A stretch of 64,000 bases of DNA from Pseudomonas sp. W4I3 (GCF_030816195.1 NZ_JAUSXS010000001.1:1883501-1947500), one strand, 5' to 3'. Shown: positions 20,031 to 30,234, counted from the stretch's first letter. The notes: generated by a model not told the origin, from the letters alone. Program-made: numbers and translations.

Positions 20031-20609
20031 GCCTTGAATATACCCATGCGCGCATTAAGTCAGCGCAGATGTTTATTTGTGTTTAGGTTGTGTTTATAGC
20101 GTTTTCGCTAAATTCTGGAAGGTATTTTTAACTTTTAGAAGTTTATTTATCCAAGGCAAGGTTTTTTACATCTGCATAGGAACTATGTCTTACAGAAATT
20201 TCACTCACGTAGGAGACATGGATATGTGATTTGTAGAATTTTCTGTAGGAAAATGGAGTATGCATGAATAGGTTAAGTGGAACTAAAGCTGATACGGTAT
20301 TTGCACGTCTGCGTGTAAATTCAGGGGGCGTACAAGGGGCATTTCCTGAAAGCCACGTGCGCCATGTTTACGCTGCATGCCTGAGGATGAGGATAATTCA
20401 CTCAAAATATGTACGCCCAGGGAAAGGTCTGAAAGGCTCCATAAAGTTGAAGGCATCCAAGCTGGCGAATATTTGTAGGTCAATTCCTATCTTGTTGTGG
20501 GTTGGGTCTCTGCCTGCTGTTGCTCGGGTGGGAACGCTATGCCAACTAGCAGACGACTAGGCTATTGTGCTTTCTCTAAATAATTCGAACAGCGAAATTG
20601 GACTTTCTC
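20031..20609. other. AT-rich intergenic stretch between argG and a response regulator
   Basis: Nearly 600 bases, clearly AT-richer than both flanks. They contain one weak open reading frame (20264-20560) and no identified RNA or repeat. It probably carries the promoter of the response regulator gene. The base composition suggests an H-NS/MvaT-type silenced or recently acquired segment. Confidence 0.5.
20264..20560 (+). CDS. Hypothetical 98-residue protein, doubtful
   Basis: The ATG at 20264 has GGAG five bases upstream, which is the main reason to list it. The product is basic, with no recognisable domain, and a hydrophobic stretch (SIPILLWVGSLPAVA) near residue 74. Codon use is unlike that of neighbouring genes, with many A/T-ending codons, matching the AT-rich surroundings. 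It may be a spurious frame, or a small acquired gene silenced in the AT-rich tract. Confidence 0.25.
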   Translation: MNRLSGTKADTVFARLRVNSGGVQGAFPESHVRHVYAACLRMRIIHSKYVRPGKGLKGSIKLKASKLANICRSIPILLWVGSLPAVARVGTLCQLADD

Positions 20610-21242
20610 ATGAATAAAGTGCTGATCGTGGATGATCATCCCGTCATTCGGCTTGCTGTGCGCATGCTAATGGAGCGTCATGGTTATGAGGTCGTTGCCG
20701 AGACTGATAATGGTGTCGACGCGTTGCAACTTGCGCGGGAACATATGCCGGACATTGTCATTCTGGATATTGGAATCCCCAAACTCGATGGCCTTGAAGT
20801 TATTTGCCGGTTGGCCTCAACCAAGCAAGCCGTATCGTTCAAGGTGCTGGTGCTGACGTCCCAGGCGCCGGGTCATTTTTCCATGCGTTGCATGCAGGCC
20901 GGGGCAGCTGGCTATGTGTGCAAGCAGCAGGACCTGACCGAGTTGCTGAGCGCCATCAAGGCAGTACTTTCCGGCTACAGCTATTTTCCGAACCAGGCGC
21001 TCAACTCGGTGCGCTCCACCATGGGCAACGCCAGCGAGGCCGATATGGTGGAACGTTTGTCGGGGCGGGAAATGATGGTGTTGCAACAGCTGGCCCGTGG
21101 CAAGACCAATAAAGAAATTGCCGATGGCATGTTTCTCAGCAACAAGACTGTCAGCACCTATAAGACGCGCCTGCTCTTGAAGCTCAACGCCCGCTCTCTG
21201 GTCGACTTGATAGAGCTGGCCCAACGCAATGGCTTGGTGTGA
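20610..21242 (+). CDS. NarL/FixJ-family response regulator, BvgA/EvgA-like
   Basis: This is a 210-residue two-domain regulator. The receiver domain has the acidic pair DDHP near residue 8, the phosphoacceptor Asp in IVILDIGIPKLDG near residue 54 and the Lys in YVCKQQD near residue 104. The C-terminal LuxR-type helix-turn-helix has LSGREMMVLQQLARGKTNKE near residue 147. No sensor kinase gene adjoins it, so it is an orphan regulator here. The ATG at 20610 fits the domain start; a TTG four codons upstream is possible. Its targets cannot be inferred. Confidence 0.85.
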   Translation: MNKVLIVDDHPVIRLAVRMLMERHGYEVVAETDNGVDALQLAREHMPDIVILDIGIPKLDGLEVICRLASTKQAVSFKVLVLTSQAPGHFSMRCMQAGAAGYVCKQQDLTELLSAIKAVLSGYSYFPNQALNSVRSTMGNASEADMVERLSGREMMVLQQLARGKTNKEIADGMFLSNKTVSTYKTRLLLKLNARSLVDLIELAQRNGLV

Positions 21243-21329
21243 GGGGGAGCGCTCCACCGTGCTGACGCTCGTGTAACAACCGGCACAAAACAGCCTCCGT
21301 CAGGGAGGCTTCCGCCCTCTGCCAGATGC

Positions 21330-21512
21330 TCAGAGATCGAAGTCGTAATCGGCCAACTGTCTTTGCAAGCGTCGCTCTTCCAACAGGTTGTCGATAGTCC
21401 TGCGTTTGCTCAGATTGGTCTTGGCCACCTCTACGATGGGCGCCGGCGCCTCATCGTCTTCCAACTCTACCAGGTCGTCATCGACTTCCAGTTGTTCTTT
21501 GCCAGTGCTCAT
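21330..21512 (-). CDS. Small acidic PA3496-family protein, putative envelope integrity protein
   Basis: This 60-residue protein has an acidic N-terminal half and an Arg-rich C-terminal segment (RRTIDNLLEERRLQRQL) predicted helical. It matches my recollection of the PA3496 family, which lies beside nth in P. aeruginosa too. The ATG at 21512 has GGAG eight bases upstream; the GTG three codons before would sit on that site. Its function is unknown. Confidence 0.7.
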   Translation of the reverse strand: MSTGKEQLEVDDDLVELEDDEAPAPIVEVAKTNLSKRRTIDNLLEERRLQRQLADYDFDL

Positions 21513-21619
21513 AAGGTTCACTCCAGGCTAAGACTGCCGTTGGCGCCCCTTATAACGATATTCCACGAACGGGTAAAAAAGATTTTTTCAATCGACTGAT
21601 AGAGAAAAGCCCTTAACCC

Positions 21620-22258
21620 TCAATCGTCAGATGTCTTGTCCTTGTATTCACATAAATCTTCGATCCTGCAACTGCCACACCGAGGCTTGCGCGCCTGGCA
21701 GACATAGCGCCCGTGAAGAATCAGCCAATGGTGGGAGTCGAGCAGATAGGGCTTGGGCACAAATTTCATCAGCTGTTTTTCGACCTCGACCACGTTCTTG
21801 CCGCGCGCGATGCCGGTTCGGTTGCTGACGCGAAAAATATGGGTGTCCACGGCCATGGTGAGCTGCCGGAACGCGGTATTGAGCACGACGTTGGCGGTCT
21901 TGCGCCCAACCCCGGGCAACGCCTCCAGGGCTTCTCGGGTTTGCGGCACTTCGCTGGAGTGCAGCTCTATCAGCAGGCGGCACGTCTCGATCACGTTCTT
22001 GGCTTTGCTGTTGTACAAACCGATGGTCTTGATGTACTCCGACAATCCCCCCACACCCAAGGCATAGATCGCCTCCGGGGTATTGGCCACCGGAAATAGC
22101 TTGGCCGTAGCCTTGTTGACGCCAACATCGGTGGACTGGGCCGATAGAATCACCGCAATCAGCAGCTCGAAAGGCGAGGAGTAGGCCAGTTCGGTCTTGG
22201 GTTCGGGATTGTCTTCATGGAACCTGCGGAAGATTTCCAGGCGTTTGGCGGCATTCAT
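21620..22258 (-). CDS. nth: Endonuclease III (DNA glycosylase/AP lyase)
   Basis: This 212-residue base-excision repair enzyme removes oxidised pyrimidines. The helix-hairpin-helix LPGVGRKTANVV contains the catalytic Lys (near residue 120), the catalytic Asp is in VDTHIFRVSNR near residue 138, and the [4Fe-4S] loop C-x6-C-x2-C-x5-C is at residues 187-203. It is adjacent to rsxB as in other pseudomonads. Confidence 0.96.
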   Translation of the reverse strand: MNAAKRLEIFRRFHEDNPEPKTELAYSSPFELLIAVILSAQSTDVGVNKATAKLFPVANTPEAIYALGVGGLSEYIKTIGLYNSKAKNVIETCRLLIELHSSEVPQTREALEALPGVGRKTANVVLNTAFRQLTMAVDTHIFRVSNRTGIARGKNVVEVEKQLMKFVPKPYLLDSHHWLILHGRYVCQARKPRCGSCRIEDLCEYKDKTSDD

Positions 22259-22348
22259 AGGAATGGATGTTTCCTTGCAGGCGGTCGACTTGATTATCGC
22301 AGTTCACAGCGCAGCATCAGCTGTCATCCCCTGTGGAAGGGGTCTCCA

Positions 22349-23317
22349 TTACTCAGCTGCGAGATCATGCAACGTTTGCTCGGCGGCGTTCAACGCCGCG
22401 CTCAGGCGTGCCAATTGCTGTTCGTCAGCCTGTTGATTCTGGGCTTTTTTCAATTCCGCCCGGCGCATCGCCAGTTGAATCTTCGCGCGCTTGAGTTCAG
22501 GGCCTTGGGTGGTCGGCAGCGTCTTCGGCGTCGGCTGGCTGTTGCCTTCCAACGCGGCGAGCGCCTGCTCCGAGGCTTCGAACTGTTTTTGCAGGATAAT
22601 CAATTGCGACTGCTGCTCAAAGGTCGGCGGGTGCCCAAACGCTTTCAGGGATTTATGCAGTTGAGCACGGCTCATGGCGACACTGATTTTGGCTTGCTTG
22701 ATCGCTGCGTCTCGAGCGGCCTGATGGATATCGTCTGGTGCCGCCGCCACGGGAGCTGAGCGTTTGGCCCGTGCCAGGCGTTCGGCGAGCTTGCAGGCCT
22801 CCTCACGTTGCAGGCGCGCGTTGCGCTGTTCGAAACGCCGGCGTGCACGGTCGCGCTTCAGGCCACGTTCGCTCCGCTCAGTGTCGCTGCTCGCCAGATC
22901 ACCCACGATAGGCAGCACATCGGCGAGTGGGCGCATTTCGATACAGTCGACAGGGCAGGGCGCGACACACAGGTCGCAACCGGTGCACTCGTCGATAATC
23001 ACCGTGTGCATCAACTTGGCGGCACCTATGATGGCGTCCACCGGGCAAGCCTGGATGCATTTTGTGCAGCCGATGCATTCGGCCTCACGGATATAAGCGA
23101 TCTGTGCCGGCGCATCGCCGCGGCTGCTATCCAGGGCCAGCACGGGCACGCGCAGCAATTGCGCAAGCCCGGCGATGGTTTCCTGGCCACCGGGTGGGCA
23201 CTTGTTGATTGCCTCGCCGTTGGCGATGCCTTCGGCGTAAGGCTTGCAACCCGGGTGCCCGCACTTGCCGCATTGAGTCTGCGGTAGCAGCGCGTCGATA
23301 CGTTGAATGAGGTTCAT
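22349..23317 (-). CDS. rsxB: RsxB/RnfB-like ferredoxin subunit, orphan and without membrane anchor
   Basis: This 322-residue protein has a 4Fe-4S domain ([20 protein letters not shown] motif at residues 17-31, then CPPGG) and two ferredoxin 4Fe-4S motifs ([12 protein letters not shown] near residue 81, [12 protein letters not shown] near residue 111). A long basic, Ala-rich coiled-coil tail from residue 140 carries two similar blocks ([14 protein letters not shown] and [14 protein letters not shown]). The N-terminal transmembrane helix of typical RnfB is absent; the protein starts directly with [20 protein letters not shown]. No rnfA, C, D, G or E gene lies beside it. It begins at 23317; a longer frame upstream overlaps the metG terminator. 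Confidence 0.85.
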   Translation of the reverse strand: MNLIQRIDALLPQTQCGKCGHPGCKPYAEGIANGEAINKCPPGGQETIAGLAQLLRVPVLALDSSRGDAPAQIAYIREAECIGCTKCIQACPVDAIIGAAKLMHTVIIDECTGCDLCVAPCPVDCIEMRPLADVLPIVGDLASSDTERSERGLKRDRARRRFEQRNARLQREEACKLAERLARAKRSAPVAAAPDDIHQAARDAAIKQAKISVAMSRAQLHKSLKAFGHPPTFEQQSQLIILQKQFEASEQALAALEGNSQPTPKTLPTTQGPELKRAKIQLAMRRAELKKAQNQQADEQQLARLSAALNAAEQTLHDLAAE

Positions 23318-23365
23318 GCTTTGATCATAGCGTTGACGCCCGGCCCACCCGTGGCGGGCAGGCTG

Positions 23366-23393
23366 AAAAGCCCCGGCGCCGAAACGCCGGGGC
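23366..23393 (-). terminator. Intrinsic terminator after metG
   Basis: GCCCCGGCG and CGCCGGGGC form the stem; on the minus strand it is followed by TTTT. Confidence 0.7.
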
Positions 23394-23405
23394 ATCTTGC
23401 AGGGG

Positions 23406-25457
23406 TTACTTGATGCGTTGACCCGGCTTGGCGCCGCTGTCAGGGCTCAGCAGGTAGATTTCTTCGCCGCCTGGGCCAGCCGCCATCACCATACCTTCGG
23501 AGATGCCGAATTTCATTTTCCGAGGCTTGAGGTTGGCGATCATCATGGTCAAGCGACCATCGAGCTTGGACGGGTCCGGGTAGGCGCTCTTGATGCCGGA
23601 GAACACGTTGCGCTGCTCGCCACCCAAGTCCAGGGTAAGGCGCAGCAGCTTGTCTGCACCCTCCACGGCTTCTGCCTTGACGATGAGTGCAACCCGCAGG
23701 TCAACGGCGGCAAAGGCGTCGAACTCGATTTCAGCGGAGATCGGGTCCTTGGCCAACTCGCTGTCAGTTGCAGGGGCGGTCGCGCCGGTATCGGTCTGGC
23801 TGGCGGCCAGGTCTTCTTTCGAAGCGTCGGTCATGGCCTGGACTTTCACCGGGTCGATGCGGGTCATCAGTGGCTTGAACGCATTCAACTGATGGTTGCC
23901 GAGCAGCGTGGCGTGGTCGTTCCAGGTCAGTGGCGCAACGTTGAGGAAGGCCTCTGCGTCGGCGGCGAGCAGCGGCAGCACCGGCTTGAGGAAGATCACC
24001 AACTGACGGAACAGGTTGACGCCAGTGGCGCAGATCGCCTGAACCTCAGCTTCCTTGCCTTCCTGCTTGTTCAGCGACCATGGCGCCTTGTCGGCAATCC
24101 AGGCATTGGCACGGTCAGCCAGGCCCATGATTTCGCGCATCGCGCGGGCAAAGTCACGGGCTTCATAGGCGTCAGCGATGCTCGGTGCGGCCGCCAGGAA
24201 GGCATCGGTCAGTTCTGGGGCAGCATTTTCAGCGACCAGTACACCCGCATTGCCCTTGTGGATAAAACCTGCACAACGGCTGGCGATATTGACGACCTTG
24301 CCGACCAGGTCCGAGTTGACCTTCTGTACGAAGTCTTCCAGGTTCAGGTCGAGGTCATCCACGCCACGGCCCAGCTTGGACGCATAGTAGTAACGCAGAT
24401 ATTCCGGCGACAGGTGGTCCAGGTAGGTGCGCGCCTTGATAAAGGTGCCGCGGGACTTGGACATCTTCTGCCCGTTCACCGTCAGGTAACCGTGCACGGC
24501 AATGCCGGTCGGCTTGCGGTAGCCCGAGCCTTCAAGCATCGCCGGCCAGAACAGCGCGTGGAAGTTGACGATGTCCTTGCCGATGAAGTGGTACAGCTCG
24601 GCGGTGGAGTCCTTGCCCCAGAACGCATCGAAGTCCAGCTCCGGGGTGCGGTTGCACAGGTTCTTGAAGCTGGCCATGTAGCCGATCGGCGCGTCCAGCC
24701 AGACATAGAAGTACTTGCCCGGCTCGCCTGGAATCTCGAAGCCGAAGTACGGCGCATCACGGGAGATATCCCATTGCTGCAAGCCGCTGTCGAGCCATTC
24801 GGAGAGCTTGTTGGCCACGGCGTCCTGCAGAGTGCCGCTGCGCGTCCAGGTTTGCAGCATCTGCTGGAAATCCGGAAGCTTGAAGAAGAAGTGCTGGGAA
24901 TCCTTGAGCACCGGGGTGGCGCCGGAGATGGCCGACTTCGGATCCTTCAAGTCAGTCGGTGCGTAGGTCGCGCCGCACTTTTCGCAGTTGTCGCCGTACT
25001 GGTCTTCGGTGCCGCATTTCGGGCAGGTACCCTTGATGAAGCGGTCGGCCAGGAACATTTTCTTTTCCGGGTCGAAATACTGGGTGACCGACCGCTGGTC
25101 GATGTGCCCGGCTTCTTTCAATCGCAGGTAGATCTGGCTCGACAGCTCACGATTTTCGTCGGAGTGGGTCGAATGGAAGTTGTCGAAATCCACCAGGAAC
25201 TCGGCAAAGTCGGCGCTGTGTTCAGCCTGCACGTTGGCGATCAGTTGTTCCGGGGTGATGCCTTCCTTTTCGGCGCGCAACATGATGGCCGAACCGTGGG
25301 CGTCGTCCGCGCAGACATAAATGCATTGGTTGCCGCGATGCTTCTGGAAGCGCACCCACATATCGGTCTGGATGTACTCAAGCATATGGCCAAGATGGAT
25401 GGAACCATTGGCATAGGGCAGGGCGCTGGTGACGAGGATCTTGCGTGGCTCGGACAT
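23406..25457 (-). CDS. metG: Methionyl-tRNA synthetase
   Basis: This 683-residue class I aminoacyl-tRNA synthetase has the HIGH-type motif HLGH at about residues 22-25, a zinc knuckle (CPKCG ... CEKCG) near residues 145-162 and KMSKS near residue 333. It also has a C-terminal Trbp111-like tRNA-binding domain from about residue 580. Length matches dimeric bacterial enzymes with the C-terminal extension. It diverges from apbC. Confidence 0.97.
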   Translation of the reverse strand: MSEPRKILVTSALPYANGSIHLGHMLEYIQTDMWVRFQKHRGNQCIYVCADDAHGSAIMLRAEKEGITPEQLIANVQAEHSADFAEFLVDFDNFHSTHSDENRELSSQIYLRLKEAGHIDQRSVTQYFDPEKKMFLADRFIKGTCPKCGTEDQYGDNCEKCGATYAPTDLKDPKSAISGATPVLKDSQHFFFKLPDFQQMLQTWTRSGTLQDAVANKLSEWLDSGLQQWDISRDAPYFGFEIPGEPGKYFYVWLDAPIGYMASFKNLCNRTPELDFDAFWGKDSTAELYHFIGKDIVNFHALFWPAMLEGSGYRKPTGIAVHGYLTVNGQKMSKSRGTFIKARTYLDHLSPEYLRYYYASKLGRGVDDLDLNLEDFVQKVNSDLVGKVVNIASRCAGFIHKGNAGVLVAENAAPELTDAFLAAAPSIADAYEARDFARAMREIMGLADRANAWIADKAPWSLNKQEGKEAEVQAICATGVNLFRQLVIFLKPVLPLLAADAEAFLNVAPLTWNDHATLLGNHQLNAFKPLMTRIDPVKVQAMTDASKEDLAASQTDTGATAPATDSELAKDPISAEIEFDAFAAVDLRVALIVKAEAVEGADKLLRLTLDLGGEQRNVFSGIKSAYPDPSKLDGRLTMMIANLKPRKMKFGISEGMVMAAGPGGEEIYLLSPDSGAKPGQRIK

Positions 25458-25628
25458 GGGGCTCGGCTACTTGATGAAACGGAGGTCGGCCACTATAAAG
25501 CGCCGGGAAATTTATTTCACCCCGTGGCGCTGTTTCAGAATTTTCGCAACCTGCAAAAGCATGCCGCTGGCGGCCTGGAACGGTTAGGATAGCCGCCTGT
25601 TTCAGTCAGTCTTTTTCGGGAGTTGCCC

Positions 25629-26723
25629 ATGAGCGCCGTCAATCGCGCAGCGGTGGAAGCCGTTCTTCGCCAGTACACCGACCCCTATTTGAACCAGGAC
25701 CCGGTCACGGCCGGTTGTGTGCGGGCTATCGAGGTCCAGGGTGACCAGGTGTCTGTCCAGCTCGAGCTGGGCTATGCCGCCGGCCTGTTCAAGAAGGGAT
25801 GGGCGCAGATGCTGCAAATCGCCATCGAAGGCCTCGACGGCGTGCGCTCGACCAAGGTCGATATCCAGTGTGTGATCGCGCCGCACAAGGCCCAGGCGCA
25901 GATCCCTGGCCTGGCTAACGTCAAGAATGTGATCGCCGTGGCTTCAGGCAAGGGCGGTGTGGGCAAATCCACCACCGCCGCCAACCTGGCCTTGGCCCTG
26001 GCCCGCGAAGGTGCGCGCGTGGGCATCCTTGATGCCGATATCTACGGCCCGAGCCAAGGCGTGATGTTCGGCATTGCCGAAGGCACGCGGCCGAAGGTCA
26101 AGGACCAGAAGTGGTTTGTGCCGATCGAGTCGTTGGGCGTGGAGGTCATGTCCATGGCCTTCCTCACCGATGACAACACGCCGATGGTCTGGCGCGGGCC
26201 GATGGTGTCCGGTGCGCTGCTGCAATTGGTCACCCAGACCGCCTGGGGCGATCTGGATTATCTGGTGATCGACATGCCACCTGGCACCGGCGATATCCAG
26301 CTGACCCTGGCGCAGAAAGTCCCGGTGGCCGGCTCGGTAATCGTCACCACGCCGCAGGACCTGGCCTTGCTGGACGCCAAGAAAGGCGTGGAGATGTTCC
26401 GCAAGGTCAACATTCCGGTGCTGGGCGTGGTGGAAAACATGGCGGTGCACATCTGCTCCAACTGTGGTCATGCCGAGCATCTGTTCGGTGAGGGCGGTGG
26501 CGAGAAGCTGGCGACTCAATACGGCGTCGAACTGCTGGCCTCGTTGCCGCTGTCGATGGCGATTCGTGAACAAGCCGATGGCGGCAAGCCCACCGTGGCT
26601 GCCGAGCCCGAAGGGCAGATCGCTATGGTTTATCAGGAGCTGGCCCGCCATGTGGGCGCTCGGATAGTGCTGCAGGAGGCGACTGCTCCGGCGATGCCAA
26701 CGATTACGGTCAGCGATGACTGA
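25629..26723 (+). CDS. apbC: Fe-S cluster carrier ATPase ApbC/Mrp
   Basis: This is a 364-residue Mrp/NBP35-family P-loop ATPase that carries and transfers [4Fe-4S] clusters. An N-terminal MIP18/DUF59-like domain spans residues 1-90. The deviant Walker A GKGGVGKST is near residue 107 and the bridging C-x2-C is in CSNCGHAEH near residue 280. The ATG at 25629 follows GGGAGT; an upstream TTG is less likely. It diverges from metG, a common arrangement. Confidence 0.94.
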   Translation: MSAVNRAAVEAVLRQYTDPYLNQDPVTAGCVRAIEVQGDQVSVQLELGYAAGLFKKGWAQMLQIAIEGLDGVRSTKVDIQCVIAPHKAQAQIPGLANVKNVIAVASGKGGVGKSTTAANLALALAREGARVGILDADIYGPSQGVMFGIAEGTRPKVKDQKWFVPIESLGVEVMSMAFLTDDNTPMVWRGPMVSGALLQLVTQTAWGDLDYLVIDMPPGTGDIQLTLAQKVPVAGSVIVTTPQDLALLDAKKGVEMFRKVNIPVLGVVENMAVHICSNCGHAEHLFGEGGGEKLATQYGVELLASLPLSMAIREQADGGKPTVAAEPEGQIAMVYQELARHVGARIVLQEATAPAMPTITVSDD

Positions 26724-26778
26724 ATACTGTGGGGGGGCGCAAGCATTTAGGCTTGTTACGCTTTTGCCCAACAAGTTT

Positions 26779-26796
26779 TGTAAGCATTCGCTTACT
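26779..26796. promoter_or_regulatory. GacA box (upstream activating sequence) of rsmZ
   Basis: TGTAAGCATTCGCTTACT matches the GacA-binding consensus TGTAAG-N6-CTTACA at all but the last position. It lies about 173 bases before the inferred rsmZ start, the distance typical of rsm small RNA genes in fluorescent pseudomonads. A related word, GTAAGTATTCGG, follows at 26802-26813. Confidence 0.85.
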
Positions 26797-26932
26797 TTGT
26801 CGTAAGTATTCGGTTTTTTTACAGGGTGTTAGCGTCTCGAATCATTGAGCGATGTTTCTAAATCGTTGAAATAAAACAATTATTTATTGATGCCTGAGCG
26901 TTTTTGCCAGGTGGTCACCCGGTTGGATCCCG

Positions 26933-26960
26933 TTGAACTAATTCTGGGACTGTTTAACAT
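26933..26960 (+). promoter_or_regulatory. rsmZ promoter
   Basis: TTGAAC (26933-26938) and TAACAT (26955-26960) are separated by 16 bases, giving a start near 26967-26969. This is where the RsmZ sequence begins by similarity to the remembered CHA0 RNA. Confidence 0.6.
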
Positions 26961-26968
26961 CAGCCCTG

Positions 26969-27100
26969 TGTCCACGGATTGGCACGGCCATCAAGGAACG
27001 ATGGTTTGAAGGAACGTCGCAGGATGCGATTCATCAGGATGATGAAAAGGAATACAGGGACTAGGGAAAAAATGTGGGCGGGTCATACCGCCCCTTTTTT
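26969..27100 (+). ncRNA. rsmZ: Small regulatory RNA RsmZ
   Basis: This is a ~132-base RNA gene with no reading frame and about eight GGA motifs (CAAGGAACG, GAAGGAACG, CAGGATGC, CAGGATGA, AAGGAATA, AGGGACT, AGGGAAA), many in potential hairpin loops. It ends in a strong intrinsic terminator. Such RNAs sequester RsmA/RsmE and relieve translational repression of secondary metabolism and biofilm genes. Identification rests on the repeated GGA words, the GacA box, the terminator and its position beside fdxA, the rsmZ neighbour in pseudomonads. Here the other neighbour is apbC rather than rpoS. Confidence 0.88.
27076..27100 (+). terminator. Intrinsic terminator of rsmZ
   Basis: GGGCGGGT and ACCGCCC pair around CAT, followed by six Ts. 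Confidence 0.9.
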
Positions 27101-27137
27101 CGCCTGTAGAAAAGTGAAACCGGCCACATAGAAACGC

Positions 27138-27161
27138 AAAAAGGCCCGCAAGGGGCCTTTT
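27138..27161 (-). terminator. Intrinsic terminator of fdxA
   Basis: AAGGCCC and GGGGCCTT pair around GCAA, with As before it that read as Ts on the minus strand. Confidence 0.8.
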
Positions 27162-27176
27162 CGGGCGACGACGCTA

Positions 27177-27500
27177 TCAGCGTTCGAGGTCAGCAATCTT
27201 ACCAGGCTTGCCATCCCACTCCTCTGCATCGGGCAGAGCGTCCTTCTTCTCGGTAATGTTCGGCCAGACGTCCGCCAGCTCCGCATTCAGCTCGATGAAG
27301 TTTTCCATACCCGCAGGTACTTCATCTTCAGAGAAGATGGCGTTAGCCGGGCATTCTGGCTCACACAGGGCGCAGTCGATGCACTCGTCCGGGTGGATGA
27401 CCAGGAAATTCGGGCCTTCGTAGAAGCAGTCCACCGGACACACTTCTACGCAGTCGGTGTACTTGCACTTGATGCAGTTGTCGGTGACGACGAAGGTCAT
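27177..27500 (-). CDS. fdxA: 7Fe ferredoxin FdxA
   Basis: This 107-residue bacterial ferredoxin has one 3Fe-4S and one 4Fe-4S cluster. The first motif (C9, C17, with CPVDC following) lacks one cysteine, as in Azotobacter-type FdI. The second motif [12 protein letters not shown] is near residue 40. A strong GAGGAG ribosome binding site precedes the ATG. It lies between rsmZ and mutS as in P. aeruginosa. Confidence 0.95.
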   Translation of the reverse strand: MTFVVTDNCIKCKYTDCVEVCPVDCFYEGPNFLVIHPDECIDCALCEPECPANAIFSEDEVPAGMENFIELNAELADVWPNITEKKDALPDAEEWDGKPGKIADLER

Positions 27501-27642
27501 TTCTAATTTTCTCCTCAGGCGGCGGCAGCGAAACCCTTTGTGGCAGGGCTCGCGAGGTTCGGGAGCGATAGTCTGCAGGCCAGGCTAAAAGCCCGCAGCA
27601 TCCCAAACCGCGCGAGAGTCTACCAGCTTGCAAGCGTCTGCG

Positions 27643-30234
27643 TTATATCCGAGTCTTCAGTGCATATAACATTTCGAGCGCTTTGCGCGGCGTCACGTCA
27701 TCCAGCTCAAGCTTAGCCAACTCATCCAGTACCGGATGAGGCAGGCTGGCGAACAGGTCGCTCTGGTGCGGCGCGGCGGGTTTTTTGCTGGCCTTGGCAG
27801 GGCTGGCGACCACGTTTTCATGGGGCAGGGCCGTGGTTTCCAGGCGGCTGAGGTGCTCGCGCGCACGAGTGATCACATCGGTCGGCACACCCGCCAACTG
27901 AGCGACCGCCAAGCCATAACTCTGGCTTGCCGGGCCCGGCAGCACATGGTGCAGGAACACGATGCGCTCGTTGTGTTCGGTGGCATTGAGGTGCACGTTG
28001 GCCACCAGCGGCTCGCTTTCCGGCAACACGGTCAATTCGAAGTAGTGCGTGGCAAACAGCGTATAGGCGCGTAAATGCGCCAGACGCTCGGCCGCCGCCC
28101 ACGCCAGCGACAAGCCGTCGAACGTACTGGTGCCGCGTCCCACTTCGTCCATCAGCACCAGGCTGCGGTCGGTGGCGTTATGCAGAATGTTGGCGGTCTC
28201 GCTCATTTCCACCATGAACGTCGAGCGCCCACCGGCCAGATCGTCGCTGGAACCGATCCGGGTGAAAATCCGATCCACCAGGGACAGCTCGCAACTGGCC
28301 GCCGGCACGAAGCTGCCGATGTGTGCCAGCAGCACGATCAATGCGGTCTGGCGCATGTAGGTGGACTTACCACCCATGTTCGGACCGGTAATCACCAGCA
28401 TGCGGGTGTCGTCGTCCAGCGACAGGTCGTTGGCGACGAACGGCGTGGTCAACACCTGCTCTACCACCGGGTGGCGCCCCTGCACGATACGCATGCACGG
28501 CTCGCTGACGAACCGCGGGCAGTTCAAATCCAGGTTCAGCGCACGTTCCGCCAGGTTGCTCAACACATCCAGCTCCGCCAGGGCGGCTGCGGTGTCTTGC
28601 AATGGCGCCAAGCGGCTGATCAAGTCTTCGAGCAAGGCTTCATAGAGCATTTTTTCCCGCGCCAGGGCACGGCTCTTGGCCGACAGCGCCTTGTCTTCGA
28701 ATGCCTTGAGCTCCGGGGTGATAAAGCGCTCGGCGCCTTTGAGGGTCTGGCGACGTTGATAGTCGATGGGCGCGGATTCGGCCTGCTTGCTCGGCAACTC
28801 GATAAAATAGCCATGCACACGGTTGTAACCGACCTTCAGATTGGCCAGCCCGGTCCGGGCTTTTTCGCGTGCCTCCAGGTCAATCAGGAACTGCCCGGCG
28901 TTTTCGCTCAGCGATTGCAGCTCGTCCAGTTCACTGTCGTAACCGGTCTTCAGCACACCGCCATCACGGATGATCGCTGGCGGGTTGTCGATAATGGCTT
29001 TTTCCAGCAGCGCCGCGAGGTCCGGATAGGTCCCGGCGGCGACGGCCAACTGTTGCAGGTGCGGCGTGTCCAGTTCGGTCATCGCCGCCTGCAATTGCGG
29101 CAAGGCACTCAGTGCATCACGCAAACGCGCCAAATCACGCGGGCGCGCATTGCGCAGGCCGATTCGCGCCAGGATGCGCTCTATGTCGCCGATTTCTTTC
29201 AACTGCGGCTGCAGCTTTTCAAAGCGATAGCTGTCCAGCAGGCAGGTAATGGACGACTGGCGCGCTTGCAGCACGCTTAAATCGCGCAACGGGCGGTTCA
29301 GCCAGCGGGTCAGCAGGCGGCTGCCCATGGCGGTCTGGCAGCGGTCGACCACCGACTGCAGGGTATTGTCACGCCCGCCCGCCAGGTTGGTATCCAGTTC
29401 CAGGTTGCGACGACTGGCGCCATCCAGTACCACGGTGTCGTCCAGACGCTCATGGCGCAGGCTGCGCAAGTGCGGCAAGGCAGTGCGCTGGGTTTCCTTG
29501 GCATAACTGAGCAAGCAACCGGCCGCGCCAATGGCCAGGGTCAAGGTCTCACAGCCGAAGCCCTTGAGGTCCTGCACGGAAAATTGCTGACACAGGCTTT
29601 TCAGTGCCGAATCGCGTTCGAAATCCCACGGTGCGCGCCGCTTGGTCCCACGCCGTTTCTCCGCCGGCAAGTCCTTCGGCCAGTCGTCCGGGATCAACAG
29701 CTCCACCGGATTGATACGCTCCAGCTCCGCCAGCAGGTTCTCCCAGCCCTTGATCTCCAGCACGCTGAAATTGCCGCTGGTGATATCCAGTACCGACAGG
29801 CCGAACAAACGCTCATCACCCAGAACCGCCGCGATCAAGTTATCGCGCCGCTCATCCAGCAGCGCCTCGTCGCTCACGGTCCCCGGCGTAATAATACGCA
29901 CCACCTGGCGTTCCACCGGCCCCTTGCTGGTTGCCGGGTCGCCGATCTGCTCACAAATCACCACCGACTCGCCCAGCTTCACCAGTTTGACCAGATAACC
30001 TTCCAGCGAGTGGTGAGGAATCCCACACATCGGAATCGACTGACCCGCCGACTGCCCACGGGCAGTCAGGGTGATGTCCAGCAACTTGGCGGCCTTCTTC
30101 GCATCCTCATAGAAGATCTCGTAGAAGTCGCCCATGCGATAGAACATCAACTGATCAGGGTGCTGGTTCTTCAGGCGCCAGTACTGCTGCATCATCGGGG
30201 TGTGGGAGGACAGATCGGAGGTGTTTTTACTCAT
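27643..30234 (-). CDS. mutS: DNA mismatch repair protein MutS
   Basis: This 863-residue mismatch-recognition ATPase has the N-terminal mismatch-binding motif with the intercalating Phe in [10 protein letters not shown] near residue 38. The Walker A is [13 protein letters not shown] near residue 619 and the Walker B region [16 protein letters not shown] is near residue 695. It also has the C-terminal tetramerisation tail. The ATG at 30234 gives the usual N-terminus; no strong ribosome binding site is visible. It marks the left border of the tailocin island. Confidence 0.97.
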   Translation of the reverse strand: MSKNTSDLSSHTPMMQQYWRLKNQHPDQLMFYRMGDFYEIFYEDAKKAAKLLDITLTARGQSAGQSIPMCGIPHHSLEGYLVKLVKLGESVVICEQIGDPATSKGPVERQVVRIITPGTVSDEALLDERRDNLIAAVLGDERLFGLSVLDITSGNFSVLEIKGWENLLAELERINPVELLIPDDWPKDLPAEKRRGTKRRAPWDFERDSALKSLCQQFSVQDLKGFGCETLTLAIGAAGCLLSYAKETQRTALPHLRSLRHERLDDTVVLDGASRRNLELDTNLAGGRDNTLQSVVDRCQTAMGSRLLTRWLNRPLRDLSVLQARQSSITCLLDSYRFEKLQPQLKEIGDIERILARIGLRNARPRDLARLRDALSALPQLQAAMTELDTPHLQQLAVAAGTYPDLAALLEKAIIDNPPAIIRDGGVLKTGYDSELDELQSLSENAGQFLIDLEAREKARTGLANLKVGYNRVHGYFIELPSKQAESAPIDYQRRQTLKGAERFITPELKAFEDKALSAKSRALAREKMLYEALLEDLISRLAPLQDTAAALAELDVLSNLAERALNLDLNCPRFVSEPCMRIVQGRHPVVEQVLTTPFVANDLSLDDDTRMLVITGPNMGGKSTYMRQTALIVLLAHIGSFVPAASCELSLVDRIFTRIGSSDDLAGGRSTFMVEMSETANILHNATDRSLVLMDEVGRGTSTFDGLSLAWAAAERLAHLRAYTLFATHYFELTVLPESEPLVANVHLNATEHNERIVFLHHVLPGPASQSYGLAVAQLAGVPTDVITRAREHLSRLETTALPHENVVASPAKASKKPAAPHQSDLFASLPHPVLDELAKLELDDVTPRKALEMLYALKTRI

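Noticed and set aside
22764..23287. Plus-strand frames opposite rsxB
   Set aside because: They are opposite the Fe-S motifs of rsxB and have no independent support.
23397..25592. A 731-codon open frame on the plus strand opposite metG, and similar long frames opposite glpK (5541-7208), the molybdopterin oxidoreductase (11741-13735) and the tape measure gene (40625-42745)
   Set aside because: They are antisense shadows of clearly recognised genes in GC-rich DNA, have no family signatures and show compositions rich in Arg, His, Gln and Gly.
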